A stretch of 64,000 bases of DNA from DATHTC01 sp035456465 (GCA_035456465.1 DATIDD010000005.1:73745-137744); one strand, 5' to 3'; counted from the first letter of the stretch, positions 49,605 to 57,641 are shown. Numbers and translations are program-made. The notes: a model not told the origin generated them from the sequence alone.

Positions 49605-50231
49605 CTCGCCGCTCCAGGGAGGGAGCTCCAGCGCGCGCTCGTACGCCGCCCGGTCGTGCACCGGCTCGCCGTGCGAGACGATCACGTGCTCGAACGGGAG
49701 CTCGAGGAGCGCCCTGAGCGCGGGGAGCGCCCGCTCCTCGTGCCAGGGCGTCGCCCACACGAGCAGCTCGCCGCGCGGCGCCGTCAGCGCGTCAGCGAAC
49801 ACGAGCGCCCGCTGCTCCGGGAGCCACAGGGGCGTCTCGTTGCGCCCGCGGCCGTCGTAGAGCGCGACGAGGCCGCCGGGGAGCTCGCTGCCCGGCTGGA
49901 TCCCCTCGAGCTCCGTCTCCGGGATGTTCTCCCGCCAGAACAGGTACGGGCCGAACGCACGCGCGCCGTACCGGCGGACGAACACGTCGACGTCGCGGAC
50001 GTGGTCCGGCTTGAGGATCACGACGAGCGTGGGCGGGCGCGCGTCGAGCCGCGCCCAGACCTCGTCGGCCTCGCCGGGCGGGGCGAGCGGGTCGAGGAGC
50101 GCGACCTCCCCGCCGGTCTCGACGCACGTCGAGGTCACGAGCGGGTCCCAGCCGACTCCCGGAGCCCAGTCCGGGTGCGTCAGGCGCCAGACCCACAGCC
50201 CGGGGGCGACGTCGCGGAGCACCTGCGCCAC
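49599..50231 (-). CDS. MBL-fold protein with degenerate metal site
   Basis: A 210-residue metallo-beta-lactamase-fold protein. VALLDPLAPPGEADEVWARL is the early Asp-containing block. Where HxHxDH should appear it has VVILKPDHVRDVDVFV, so the first two His are lost. ALVFADALTAPRGELLVWA provides the later Asp region and IVSHGEPV the last His. Probably a non-catalytic or altered-metal relative. A paralogue lies at 61,422. Start GTG 50231 follows a TAGGGT box eight bases upstream. The gene is bracketed by two copies of the palindrome GTGGCTC-N-GAGCCAC. Confidence 0.78.
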   Translation of the reverse strand: MAQVLRDVAPGLWVWRLTHPDWAPGVGWDPLVTSTCVETGGEVALLDPLAPPGEADEVWARLDARPPTLVVILKPDHVRDVDVFVRRYGARAFGPYLFWRENIPETELEGIQPGSELPGGLVALYDGRGRNETPLWLPEQRALVFADALTAPRGELLVWATPWHEERALPALRALLELPFEHVIVSHGEPVHDRAAYERALELPPWSGES

Positions 50232-50260
50232 GGGATGGGACCCTAGCGCGAACCGAGTTC

Positions 50261-50275
50261 GTGGCTCAGAGCCAC
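50261..50275. repeat. Second copy of the 15-bp palindrome
   Basis: GTGGCTCAGAGCCAC, identical to the inner 15 bases at 49,585 except for the central base, which is the complement, so the two copies are inverted relative to each other. It lies in the gap between the MBL start and the next gene's stop. Confidence 0.75.
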
Positions 50276-50279
50276 AAGG

Positions 50280-51554
50280 TCACAGGAGAGCGTCGTCGAG
50301 GAAGGCGATCACGCGCTGCTCGTACTCGCGCGGGTGCGCCTTCAGGCCTCCGGTGTGCGGCGTGTCCTCGGGCCACCACAGCTCGACCGGTCCGGTCGCG
50401 GCGTCGCGGTAGAGCTCCGTCGCCGCGTGCTCGTAGCTCGTGTCGGCGGCGATCAGGAACACCGGCCGGGGCGCGATCCGCGGGAGCTGCTCCTGGATCG
50501 GCTCGGGCGGCAGCTGGAGCGAGAGGGCCGCGTAGGCGGCGACGGCCGGACCGAGGACGAGCACGGCCTCGACGCCATCGCCGCCCGGGAGCGCCCGCGC
50601 CTCGGCGAACGTGTGCGCCTGTGCGCCCTCGGCCACGACGGCGGCGATGCGACGGTCGTCGGCGGCCGCCTCGAGCAGCGTCTCGGCGCCGCTCGAGAGG
50701 CCGAGCGCGCCGATCTTCCCCGCCTCGACGTCGGGCCTCGAGGCCACGTAGTCGAGGGCGGCGCGGACGTCGCGCGGCCACGTCCAGGCGAGGTTCTCCG
50801 GGCGCCCGTCGCTGTTGCCGCAGCCGCGCGCGTCGTAGAGGAGCACTCCGTACCCGTGGCGGGCGAGCATCCGCGCTCGCGATGCGATCGACCCCGCGCG
50901 GTCGCCGCCGGCGCCGTGCACCAGCACGACGGCGGCACCGTTCCGCGACGGGACGTACGACGCGGCGAGGTCGAGCCCGTCCGAGGTGTGCAGCGTGACC
51001 TCCTCGTGCGGCACCCCGAGCGTCGCGTCGTCGACGCGGACGCTCGGCTTGTGCACGGCGTACGACGCGAGGAACAGCGGGTACACGAGGAACAGCACGG
51101 TCGCGAGCGTCCCGACGACGGCGCCGATCCGGACGAGCCAGCGACGGCCCGGCGGGCGCCGCTCCTTCGGGCGCAAGGCGATGGCGGCCGCGACGACGAG
51201 CAGCGCGATCCCGCCCGCCGCGTGGAGGAAGCCCGTCAGGTCGGCGAGGCCGAACGCGCCGCCGCGGCTCAGGTGGCTCACGTGGACGCCGGCGTCGAGC
51301 GCGGCGACCGCCCCGTAGACGAATGCGACCCACGCCTGGAGCCCGGGTCGCAGCAGCGGGAAGCCGAGCGCGATCGCGACGGCCGCCGCCGCCGGCAGCA
51401 GCACCTCCGCGAAGCCGTGACGGAACCCGTCGTCGAGCAGGTGCAGCAGCGTCAGACCGACGGCGACGCGAACGACCCACGGCGCCGCGGCCGCGATGCG
51501 CGCACGCACCGAGGCCCGCTGACCGGCGGTCTCCGGCGCGCCGGCGGACGCCAC
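50280..51554 (-). CDS. Membrane-anchored alpha/beta hydrolase
   Basis: A 424-residue protein. The N-terminal ~190 residues hold about five hydrophobic segments (LLPAAAAVAIALGFPLL, ALLVVAAAIAL, VGTLATVLFLVYPLFLASY). The C-terminal hydrolase has VVLVHGAGGDRAGSIASRAR, the nucleophile Ser in GALGLSSGAETLLEAAADDR, an acid in LIAADTSYEHAA and the base His in PHTGGLKAHP. The arrangement fits a membrane-bound dienelactone-hydrolase-like or lipid hydrolase. Start GTG 51554 touches the stop of the upstream small gene with no gap. Confidence 0.85.
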   Translation of the reverse strand: MASAGAPETAGQRASVRARIAAAAPWVVRVAVGLTLLHLLDDGFRHGFAEVLLPAAAAVAIALGFPLLRPGLQAWVAFVYGAVAALDAGVHVSHLSRGGAFGLADLTGFLHAAGGIALLVVAAAIALRPKERRPPGRRWLVRIGAVVGTLATVLFLVYPLFLASYAVHKPSVRVDDATLGVPHEEVTLHTSDGLDLAASYVPSRNGAAVVLVHGAGGDRAGSIASRARMLARHGYGVLLYDARGCGNSDGRPENLAWTWPRDVRAALDYVASRPDVEAGKIGALGLSSGAETLLEAAADDRRIAAVVAEGAQAHTFAEARALPGGDGVEAVLVLGPAVAAYAALSLQLPPEPIQEQLPRIAPRPVFLIAADTSYEHAATELYRDAATGPVELWWPEDTPHTGGLKAHPREYEQRVIAFLDDALL

Positions 51555-51701
51555 CTAGCGGCCGCGTGCTCCGCGCCGGTGGTACGGCGCGTCGGCGAAC
51601 TTCGGCACCGCGGGCCGTGCCCGTCGCGCGGCTGCGAGCGCCTCGCGGTCGCGGCGGACCGGCCTCGGCAGCGGCTTTCGTGCCAGGGCGCCTCTCGCCA
51701 T
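51555..51701 (-). CDS. Small basic protein, 48 aa
   Basis: ATG 51701 is preceded by AGAGGAGGTCGGG, a strong ribosome binding site, which decides against a longer start at 51767. The 48-residue product is Arg/Ala rich (MARGALARKPLPRPVRRDRE, ALAAARRARPAVPKFADAPY) with no recognised family. It is directly joined to the hydrolase gene (stop and GTG adjacent). Confidence 0.6.
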   Translation of the reverse strand: MARGALARKPLPRPVRRDREALAAARRARPAVPKFADAPYHRRGARGR

Positions 51702-51809
51702 CCCGACCTCCTCTCGAACCGCGCCGATCGTCCCGTGGGAACGGGGCCGCGTCAACCGGGAATTCACTGTCCTTCCTGGAGCTGCCCCCCGACGGGGATT
51801 CGCTCCCTG

Positions 51810-52229
51810 TTACCTCACGTAGAAGTCCACGAACTGGCCCCTGTTGTAGTGACGCGCCAGGTTGCAGAGCAGCGAGTAGTGCCCCTTGCGCAGCGTGAGC
51901 GCGAGCCGCTTCGTCTGGCCCGGCTTCAGCTCCTCGATCTCGCCGACCGCTCCCGTCTCCGGCGCTTCTGCGGCCCCGCGAGCCGCGAGGCTGCCGGCCG
52001 CCTTCGCCGTCTTGAGGACGACGAACTCGTGCTGGAGCTTGCCGGCGTTGCGCACGACGAAGGTGACGCTGGTCGCCTCTGTCTTCGTCGCCGTCAGCGG
52101 CAGGATGTCCCATTCGACCATCCTGAAGTTGACGGTCGCCGCCTTGGTCGTCTGCGAGGGCCCCGCCGCCGCCGGCGCCGCCGCGGTCGCCACGAGCACG
52201 GCGAGTGCCGTAAGCGCGAGCTTCCACAT
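51810..52229 (-). CDS. Exported cupredoxin-like protein
   Basis: A 139-residue secreted protein with signal peptide (ALTALAVLVATAAAPAAAG) and a plastocyanin/azurin-like fold: SVTFVVRNAGKLQHEFVVLK supplies the first copper His, and KGHYSLLCNLARHYNRGQF supplies Cys and a second His, although the usual Met is replaced (NRGQF). A type 1 copper or redox role is possible, but the missing axial Met and unusual spacing make it weak. AGAGGAGG precedes ATG 52229. Confidence 0.72.
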   Translation of the reverse strand: MWKLALTALAVLVATAAAPAAAGPSQTTKAATVNFRMVEWDILPLTATKTEATSVTFVVRNAGKLQHEFVVLKTAKAAGSLAARGAAEAPETGAVGEIEELKPGQTKRLALTLRKGHYSLLCNLARHYNRGQFVDFYVR

Positions 52230-52341
52230 GGCTGCCTCCTCTCGGAAAGGGGGGACGGTCGCACCTGGAGACGGCCCTGCCGTCGGGGAAGGCACCGAGC
52301 GCGTTACGGGAATCCTCGCAGCGGCGGTCCGGCAGCGTCCG

Positions 52342-52538
52342 TCACAACTCCCAGGCGGCGTCCACCACGGAGCCGTCGGGGTCGCGGCACTTCACGCTGA
52401 CGTAGTCGCGCTCGTCCCACTCCTCGACGATCGGGACGCCGTCCGCGGCGAGCCGGTCGCGGAACGCGAGCACCGCCTCGCGGCTCGGCAGCGGCGCGAC
52501 CGCTCCTGGTCGGTGACGGCGAGCCCGAGATGCCTCAT
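52342..52538 (-). pseudogene. VOC domain gene with central deletion and frameshift
   Basis: The minus strand starts MRHLGLAVTDQERSRR (from ATG 52538), the entry of a VOC domain. A different frame then gives the end of one: PLPSREAVLAFRDRLAADGV and SVKCRDPDGSVVDAAWEL, stopping at 52342. The two ends are only ~200 bases apart, so the middle strand-helix repeat (about 50 residues) is missing. It is a decayed glyoxalase-fold gene. Confidence 0.7.
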
Positions 52539-52577
52539 GTGCTCCGCGCCCGAACCTAGCTCGGGGCGGAGAAGCGA

Positions 52578-52769
52578 TCAAGCCTCGTTCTGCTCGCTCT
52601 GCTCGATCTGGTCGTTCTGGTCGGTCTGGCCGAGCGGCTCCGCGGCGCGCTCCGCCGCGGCCTGCTTCCGGTCCTGCTTCCGCTCCTGCTTGCGGGCACG
52701 CCGCTCGGCGAGTGCCCGCTCTCGGTTCATCTTCGCGAACGTCTGGCGCTTCTTCGAGCTCGAGGCCAT
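52578..52769 (-). CDS. Small charged coiled-coil protein, 63 aa
   Basis: A 63-residue protein: MASSSKKRQTFAKMNRERAL then AERRARKQERKQDRKQAAAE, a lysine/arginine-glutamate helix, ending QTDQNDQIEQSEQNEA, an acidic glutamine-rich tail. A GGAAGGAAAG site precedes ATG 52769. Function unknown; the N-terminus could contact nucleic acid. It is encoded 18 bases beyond a 36-aa gene, in what looks like a run of tiny genes. Confidence 0.65.
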   Translation of the reverse strand: MASSSKKRQTFAKMNRERALAERRARKQERKQDRKQAAAERAAEPLGQTDQNDQIEQSEQNEA

Positions 52770-52787
52770 CGACTTTCCTTCCTGTCG

Positions 52788-52898
52788 CTAGCTGGGGCCG
52801 TACTTCTTCGGCGCAGCGCGCTTCTCGCTCCGCCGTTGCTTGAGTGTCTTCTGGGGCTGCTTCTTGGCGAGCTTCTTCGGCTTCTCGGAGCCCTTCAT
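52788..52898 (-). CDS. Lysine-rich tiny protein, 36 aa
   Basis: ATG 52898 follows AGGAGGAGAG. The product is 36 residues: MKGSEKPKKLAKKQPQKTLK, then QRRSEKRAAPKKYGPS. It is strongly basic, as expected of a nucleic-acid or ribosome-associated peptide. Its ATG overlaps the stop of the next upstream small gene (ATGA), supporting translation. Confidence 0.6.
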   Translation of the reverse strand: MKGSEKPKKLAKKQPQKTLKQRRSEKRAAPKKYGPS

Positions 52899-53005
52899 CG
52901 CGCGCTCTCCTCCTGCGTCGTCGTGTCCGCCTCGCCGGCGTGATCGCCTTGATGGACACGGAATCGGTCTGCCCGGTCGAGCGAGGTGACGATGCCGTGC
53001 GCCAT
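52895..53005 (-). CDS. Tiny protein, 36 aa
   Basis: ATG 53005 has GGAG seven bases upstream. The 36-residue product reads MAHGIVTSLDRADRFRVHQG then DHAGEADTTTQEESAR, and the frame ends with TGA overlapping the next ATG. No family is recognised. A longer start at 53134 would add a low-complexity segment and is less likely. Confidence 0.5.
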   Translation of the reverse strand: MAHGIVTSLDRADRFRVHQGDHAGEADTTTQEESAR

Positions 53006-53188
53006 GCGTGCGCTCCGTCCTGACGGATAAGGAAAGCGCAGCGCGCCGTCGCTATTCGCCCGTGGTGTCCTTCCACCATAGCGGCTGTCCGTGACGCCTC
53101 CATCGGCGTGATCCAGCAGGTTTCGAGAAGACACGGGCGCCGGGCACGGCTAGCGTCGGCGTCGACCGTTCGACGACAGGAGGACGCA

Positions 53189-53605
53189 ATGCTCAAGCAG
53201 CTCACCCACGTGAACGTCTGGGTGCACGACCAGGACGAGGCCCTCGCCTTCTACACGGACAAGCTCGGGATGGAGCTCCGCGAGGACGTGACGGTGCCGG
53301 AGATGGGCAACTTCCGCTGGCTCAGCGTCGGCGTGCCCGGGCAGGACGACGTGGCACTCACGCTGATGGCGGTGCCCGGCCCCCCCGTGTTCGACGAGGA
53401 GACGCGTGACCAGCTCAACGCGCTCGTCGCCAAGGGGGCCGCCGGCGGCCTGTTCTTCTCCACGGACGACATCCGCGCGAGCTACGCGGACCTCAAGAGC
53501 CGCGGCGTCGAGTTCTCGCAGGAGCCGACCGAGCAGCCCTACGGGATCGACGCGGGGTTCCGCGACCCGTCGGGGAACCAGATCCGGATGGCCCAGACGC
53601 AGTAG
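53189..53605 (+). CDS. VOC domain protein
   Basis: A 138-residue glyoxalase-fold protein: LTHVNVWVHDQDEALAFYTD, LRWLSVGVPGQDDVALTLM-like FRWLSVGVPGQDDVALTLM, FFSTDDIRASYADLKSRGVE and YGIDAGFRDPSGNQIRMAQT. Residues at the metal positions are His (HVNVW) and a Gln/Arg end, so the site may be altered. ATG 53189 follows AGGAGG six bases upstream; a TAGCGT box lies at about 53150. Its end overlaps the convergent nitrilase-like gene by about 113 bases. Confidence 0.85.
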   Translation: MLKQLTHVNVWVHDQDEALAFYTDKLGMELREDVTVPEMGNFRWLSVGVPGQDDVALTLMAVPGPPVFDEETRDQLNALVAKGAAGGLFFSTDDIRASYADLKSRGVEFSQEPTEQPYGIDAGFRDPSGNQIRMAQTQ

Positions 53606-55268
53606 CCCGGCCCGGGCCGGCGGGGCGGCGGGCGATCGTCGTCCCGCTGCGTCCGCGCGGGCGGAGCTGGTGGACGCCGGAGAGCGTCAGACCGGGCACG
53701 TTCCGGTGGCAGCGACCGTCGGCCGTCCACAAGGTTCGCCCCTCGACCGCAGCGGTCAGGAGGACGGCCGCGGCTCGCGGTGCGAGCTCGATCTCGCGGG
53801 GCCCGTCGGTCGGGCCGTTCCAGTGCGCGACCACGCGTGAGCGCGACTTCCCCGGCGGTCGCGAGCGCGCCGCCATGCCCGAGGACGTGAGCGTCAGGAC
53901 GGCCGATCCCGGCTCGTCCGCGAGGATACTGGCGTAGCGGCACGGCCAGCGGGAGGCGAGCTGGGGCCCGTCGAGCAGCAGCGCGACGACGAGGCTCGGG
54001 CCGATGCGCCGCACGAGGTCCGCGACCTCGTCCAGCCGGGCCAGGTCCTCGCACACGAGCGGAGCGGTGGTCACGCCGCCTCCCACGTCGATCACGTGGA
54101 GCGTCCGCTCGCGGACGTCGATCGCTTCCCACCAGAGCTTCCTCGGGTCCAGCGACCGCGTCAGGTGGTATTGGCGGATCTGACCGGCGTCGAGGAACCA
54201 GCGGTGGTGCTTGTCCTGCTCGTAGCGGTCCCAGCCCGCGGAGCTGCGCACGCCGAAGTGGAGGTAGTTCCGGCCGAAGCAGTGGCCGGCGGGCGGCTGC
54301 CGCACGCCGGCGATCAGGAACGTCGCGCCGTGCTCCGCGAGCGTGTCCTCGAGGCCGCGGATCTCCTCCGGGGAGACGGCGCCCTCCGGGAGGACGACGG
54401 TGTCCACCCTGCCCGCGTCGTCGACGGCCGTCTCCAGCAGCGCGCCGAGGAGCTCGGTGTCCAGCGGCGACTCGGGCGCGAACTCGAAGAAGCCGAAGCG
54501 GTCGCGGTCCATGTTCGCGAGGACGTCCGGCGGCGCGGGCCGGAAGTCGGAGGCCCGCACGTCCAGCGGCCACGGGACGAGGACGATGGTGTAGTCGGGC
54601 CGGTCCTCCGACGGCCGCGACTCGATGCTCCTCCACCGGACGTCGACGGACTCGTAGCAGAGCGCCACGTACCGGGAGAGCGAGCGGATCGTGATCCCCC
54701 GGAGCGTGAAGTGGGTCTTCGGGACGATGCGAACGCGGGCCGGCGAGAGCCGCGACAGCGAGCCCCGCGCCTGCAGCAGCCGCCACGCGCGCGCTTCGAA
54801 GGACTGCTCGGACGCCGACGTCCCGGCGGAGGCGACGTGCGCGCACGCCTCGTCCGCCGTGGAGTGGAGCGTCAGGAGCGCCTCGTCCAGCTCCCACGCG
54901 TCACCGCTCCGGATCCGCGCCAGCGGGACGTCCCGGAGGCGCGTGACGACGTCCCAGCAGCGGCGGACGAGCTCCGGCGCCTGTGCCGACGGCTCACCGG
55001 CCGCGCTCCTCCAGCCCTCCGCCGCGAGCTGGACCTGCGCGCCCCAGTCCGGCAGCGGCGGCCAGCGGCGCCCCGGCGGCGGCGCGACGACGAAGCGGTA
55101 CCCCTCGGTGTGGTCGAGCACGAGGTTCGTCAGCGCGAAGACGTCCGGAGGCCACGACACCAGGTCGTCCCAGTCCGGCGCGGGCGCGAAGGCCGCGAAG
55201 TAGGACGCCACCGTGACCTCGGCAGCGGCCGATTCGGGGTCGACAGCGATCGCAGTGTCCGGTTTCAC
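53493..55268 (-). CDS. Large nitrilase-superfamily protein with novel N-terminal domain
   Basis: A 591-residue protein. The middle part has a nitrilase catalytic triad in the right order: Glu in VVLPEGAVSPEE (approx. 295), Lys in YEQDKHHRWF (approx. 353) and Cys in APLVCEDLARLDEV (approx. 406). About 240 residues ahead (FALTNLVLDHTEGYRFVVAP and DVRWRSIESRPSED) match no fold I recognise. The last ~60 residues, after LTLSGVHQL, are low complexity and overlap the VOC gene, so the true C-terminus may be earlier. Start GTG 55268. C-N hydrolysis of an unknown amide is the expected activity. Confidence 0.7.
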   Translation of the reverse strand: MKPDTAIAVDPESAAAEVTVASYFAAFAPAPDWDDLVSWPPDVFALTNLVLDHTEGYRFVVAPPPGRRWPPLPDWGAQVQLAAEGWRSAAGEPSAQAPELVRRCWDVVTRLRDVPLARIRSGDAWELDEALLTLHSTADEACAHVASAGTSASEQSFEARAWRLLQARGSLSRLSPARVRIVPKTHFTLRGITIRSLSRYVALCYESVDVRWRSIESRPSEDRPDYTIVLVPWPLDVRASDFRPAPPDVLANMDRDRFGFFEFAPESPLDTELLGALLETAVDDAGRVDTVVLPEGAVSPEEIRGLEDTLAEHGATFLIAGVRQPPAGHCFGRNYLHFGVRSSAGWDRYEQDKHHRWFLDAGQIRQYHLTRSLDPRKLWWEAIDVRERTLHVIDVGGGVTTAPLVCEDLARLDEVADLVRRIGPSLVVALLLDGPQLASRWPCRYASILADEPGSAVLTLTSSGMAARSRPPGKSRSRVVAHWNGPTDGPREIELAPRAAAVLLTAAVEGRTLWTADGRCHRNVPGLTLSGVHQLRPRGRSGTTIARRPAGPGRATASGPSGSGSPTGRGTPRRSRRAARSAPARTRRRGS

Positions 55269-55454
55269 AGCCGCCGCGCCGGCCGCGCGCCGCCGGTCGG
55301 ACCAGCCAAACGACGCGCGACGGGCGCCTTACCCTCCAGGCTGAGCCTGGCTGCACGAGGCCCTGCGCCACATCGGTGGTTCCTGCGCGGTCTCCTCGGG
55401 GGGAAGTACCGACCCCTGCCCGCCGCGGCGGCCTCCCGGAGACCGGGGCGGCAC

Positions 55455-55470
55455 TAGGGTGGGCACCGTG
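55455..55470 (+). promoter_or_regulatory. Leaderless -10 box before GNAT gene
   Basis: TAGGGT (55455-55460), seven bases, GTG 55468. The box overlaps an upstream GTG (55459), so 55468 is the better start. Confidence 0.5.
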
Positions 55471-55986
55471 CTCCCCTTCGTAACCGAGCCGTCCGCGGCG
55501 CTCGCGACGCCGCGGCTCCTGCTCGAGCCCCTCACGCCGGCGCACGCGACGGAGATGGTCGCGGTGCTCGACGATCCGGCGCTGCACCGGTACGTCGGCG
55601 GCCGGCCCCCGGACCTGCAGGAGCTGCAGCGACGGTACGAGCATCAGGCACGCGGGCGATCCGCGGACGGCAGCGCACGCTGGTTCAACTGGATCCTCCG
55701 AGAGCGCAGCTCGGGCCGTGCGGTCGGCTACGTGCAGGCGACGGTCGCGGTCGAGTCGGGAGTCGCGGACCTCGCGTGGGTCGTCGGCTCGAAGTTCCGG
55801 GGCCGCGGCTACGCCCGCGAGGCGGCGTCGGCGATGACGTCGTGGCTCCACGCGAGGGGGATCGCCGTCGTGACCGCGCACATCCGGCCCGGGAACGCGG
55901 CGTCCGAAGCCGTCGCCCGCGCGCTCGGGCTCGGTCGGACCTCGGCGCTGGTCGACGGCGAGATCAGGTGGGAGAGCGGGCGCTGA
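55468..55986 (+). CDS. GNAT acetyltransferase, RimJ/RimL-like
   Basis: A 172-residue N-acetyltransferase: TPRLLLEPLTPAHATEMVAV opens the fold, YVQATVAVESGVADLAWVVG is the central strand pair, and GSKFRGRGYAREAASAMTSW is the acetyl-CoA pyrophosphate loop (R-G-x-G-Y-A). IRPGNAASEAVARALGLGRT follows. Related to protein or small-molecule N-acetyltransferases; target unknown. Start GTG 55468 is set by the TAGGGT box. Confidence 0.85.
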   Translation: MLPFVTEPSAALATPRLLLEPLTPAHATEMVAVLDDPALHRYVGGRPPDLQELQRRYEHQARGRSADGSARWFNWILRERSSGRAVGYVQATVAVESGVADLAWVVGSKFRGRGYAREAASAMTSWLHARGIAVVTAHIRPGNAASEAVARALGLGRTSALVDGEIRWESGR

Positions 55987-55989
55987 CGG

Positions 55990-56300
55990 CTGGGGGCGCG
56001 CACGGCACGGCCCGGCCGCCTCAGAGGAGGCGCGGCTCCTCCCCGCCCGCGAGCACGAGGACGTGACCGGAGTGGGAGTCGTCGCGCGGCCGCGAGGAAC
56101 GGAAGGGCGTGCCGGGTCGACTCCATCACCGAGACGAGGTCGAGCTCGAGGGGTCGAGCGCCAGTCCTCGTTCTCGGGATACGTCGGCTCTTGGTCGCCG
56201 CCTGCGCTGTTCACGAGCACGTCGACGGCGACGAGCACGCGCGCGCGCCGCCTCAAGGGCCGCGACGACCGTCGCACCAATGCGAACGGTTGCGAATGCG
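55990..56300 (-). pseudogene. Decayed short-chain dehydrogenase
   Basis: On the minus strand, fragments in different frames read GATVVAALEAARA (the cofactor-side helix region), VLVNSAGGDQEPTYPENEDW and then SVMESTRHALPFLAAAR. These match the order of an SDR: VLVNxAG motif followed by the D-x-N/D-L-x-S-V-M catalytic-Asn helix. The Tyr-x-x-x-Lys catalytic part is absent and frames change at least twice, so this is a remnant. It fills the 343-base gap between two GNAT genes. Confidence 0.55.
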
Positions 56301-56329
56301 GGACGGGCGTCGCGATAGTTCGGGACGCC

Positions 56330-56854
56330 GTGGACGGGCAGATCGAGATCCGTCGCCTCGAGCCGGCCGAGCTCCGGAAGCAGCTCGACGGGCTCGCCCG
56401 CGTGCTCGCCGACTGCGTCGCCGGCGGCGCCTCGGTGAGCTACATGGAGCCGTTCTCGCACGAGGACGCGCGCCGCGCGTTCGAGGGCTTCGCGGCCGAG
56501 GCCGAGCAGGGCCGTCGGCTGATCCTCGCCGCGTTCGACGACGGCGACCTCGTCGGCACGGTGCAGGTGATCCTCGCGCTGCCGCCCAACCAGCCGCACC
56601 GCGGCGAGATCGCGAAGCTTCTCGTCCACCGCGAGGCACGGAGGCGCGGGATCGCGCGCCTGCTGATGGACGCAGCCGAGGCGGAGGCGCGGGCGGAGGG
56701 CAAGACGCTGCTCGTGCTCGACGCGGTGACCGGCGGCGACGCCGCGCGCCTCTACGACCGACTCGGCTGGACGACCGTCGGGGTGATCCCGAACTTCGCC
56801 CTCTACCCGGACGGGCGGCCGTGCGACACGACCTACTTCTGGAAGGCGCTCTGA
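56330..56854 (+). CDS. GNAT acetyltransferase
   Basis: A 174-residue acetyltransferase. GTG 56330 is chosen because VDGQIEIRRLEPAELRKQLD is the usual fold entry. The middle strand is LILAAFDDGDLVGTVQVILA and the acetyl-CoA loop is LLVHREARRRGIARLLMDAA (R-R-x-G-I-A). YDRLGWTTVGVIPNFALYPD ends the domain. Close to the antibiotic- or toxin-resistance GNAT group by overall form, but no substrate is visible. Confidence 0.82.
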   Translation: MDGQIEIRRLEPAELRKQLDGLARVLADCVAGGASVSYMEPFSHEDARRAFEGFAAEAEQGRRLILAAFDDGDLVGTVQVILALPPNQPHRGEIAKLLVHREARRRGIARLLMDAAEAEARAEGKTLLVLDAVTGGDAARLYDRLGWTTVGVIPNFALYPDGRPCDTTYFWKAL

Positions 56855-56870
56855 GTCAGCCTCGGCCGGC

Positions 56871-57629
56871 TCATGCGCGGCCCCGTGCCGCCCAGGCGGC
56901 CATGGTGAGCGTGAACGGCGCCTCCGGCAGCAGCTCGCGGCAACGCTCGCGGAGGGTCGCCAGCTCTGCTGCGCCGAGGGATCGCGCGTAGGAGCCCGCC
57001 GGCCCGACGCCGAGCGTGAACGGCTCCCACCAGTCGTCGAAGCTCGCGTACTCGACCGCCGCCGACAGCGCGTCCTCCTCGACGCGGCGGAGCCCCGCCG
57101 CCGCGAGCAGCTCGGCGAGGTGGCCGGCACGCGCACCGGCGAGGCCCGACTCGTCCTCGACGCCGGGATCGAGCTCGCGGGCCGCGCGCCAGAACGGCGA
57201 CAGCGGTGCCCGCTCGCCCGCGAAGTCCCAGACGCACGCCGCGACGACCCCGTCCGCACGCGTCACGCGCCTCATCTCCGCGAGCCCCGCCACCGGATCC
57301 GCCATGAAGTGCACCACGAGCTGCGCCAGCGCGACGTCGAACGCGCCGTCGCCGTAGGGCAGCGCCTCCGCGCCCGACCGACGGACGTCGACGCCCGGGT
57401 GCCGCGCATGCGCCGCAGCGACGAACGCGTCGGACGGGTCGACGGCTGCGACCGCATCGGCGCCGAGCCGGCGGACGAGCTCGGCGGTCAGCGCGCCGGG
57501 CCCGCAGCCGACGTCGAGCGCCGACTGCCCCGTGCGGACGCCGGCGAAGTCGGCGAGGGCGGGCGCCAGCCGCACGGAGTGGCGTCCCATGAAGCGGTCG
57601 TAGGCGTCCGCCGCGACGTCGAAGCTCAC
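56871..57629 (-). CDS. Class I SAM-dependent methyltransferase
   Basis: A 252-residue methyltransferase of the UbiE/COQ5-like type 11 group. SAM-binding motif I is SALDVGCGPGALTAELVRRL (approx. 37-56), the motif II acid lies in VAAVDPSDAFVAAA and motif III in GDGAFDVALAQLVVHFMADP, followed by GLAEMRRVTRADGVVAACVW. The start is GTG 57629 six bases after a TAGAGT box. The substrate is unknown; the C-terminal FDDWWEPFTLGVGPAGSYA is family-like. Confidence 0.88.
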   Translation of the reverse strand: MSFDVAADAYDRFMGRHSVRLAPALADFAGVRTGQSALDVGCGPGALTAELVRRLGADAVAAVDPSDAFVAAAHARHPGVDVRRSGAEALPYGDGAFDVALAQLVVHFMADPVAGLAEMRRVTRADGVVAACVWDFAGERAPLSPFWRAARELDPGVEDESGLAGARAGHLAELLAAAGLRRVEEDALSAAVEYASFDDWWEPFTLGVGPAGSYARSLGAAELATLRERCRELLPEAPFTLTMAAWAARGRA

Positions 57630-57641
57630 GCGGCGACTCTA
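57627..57641 (-). promoter_or_regulatory. Leaderless -10 box before methyltransferase gene
   Basis: On the minus strand TAGAGT (57641-57636), six bases, GTG 57629. Confidence 0.5.
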
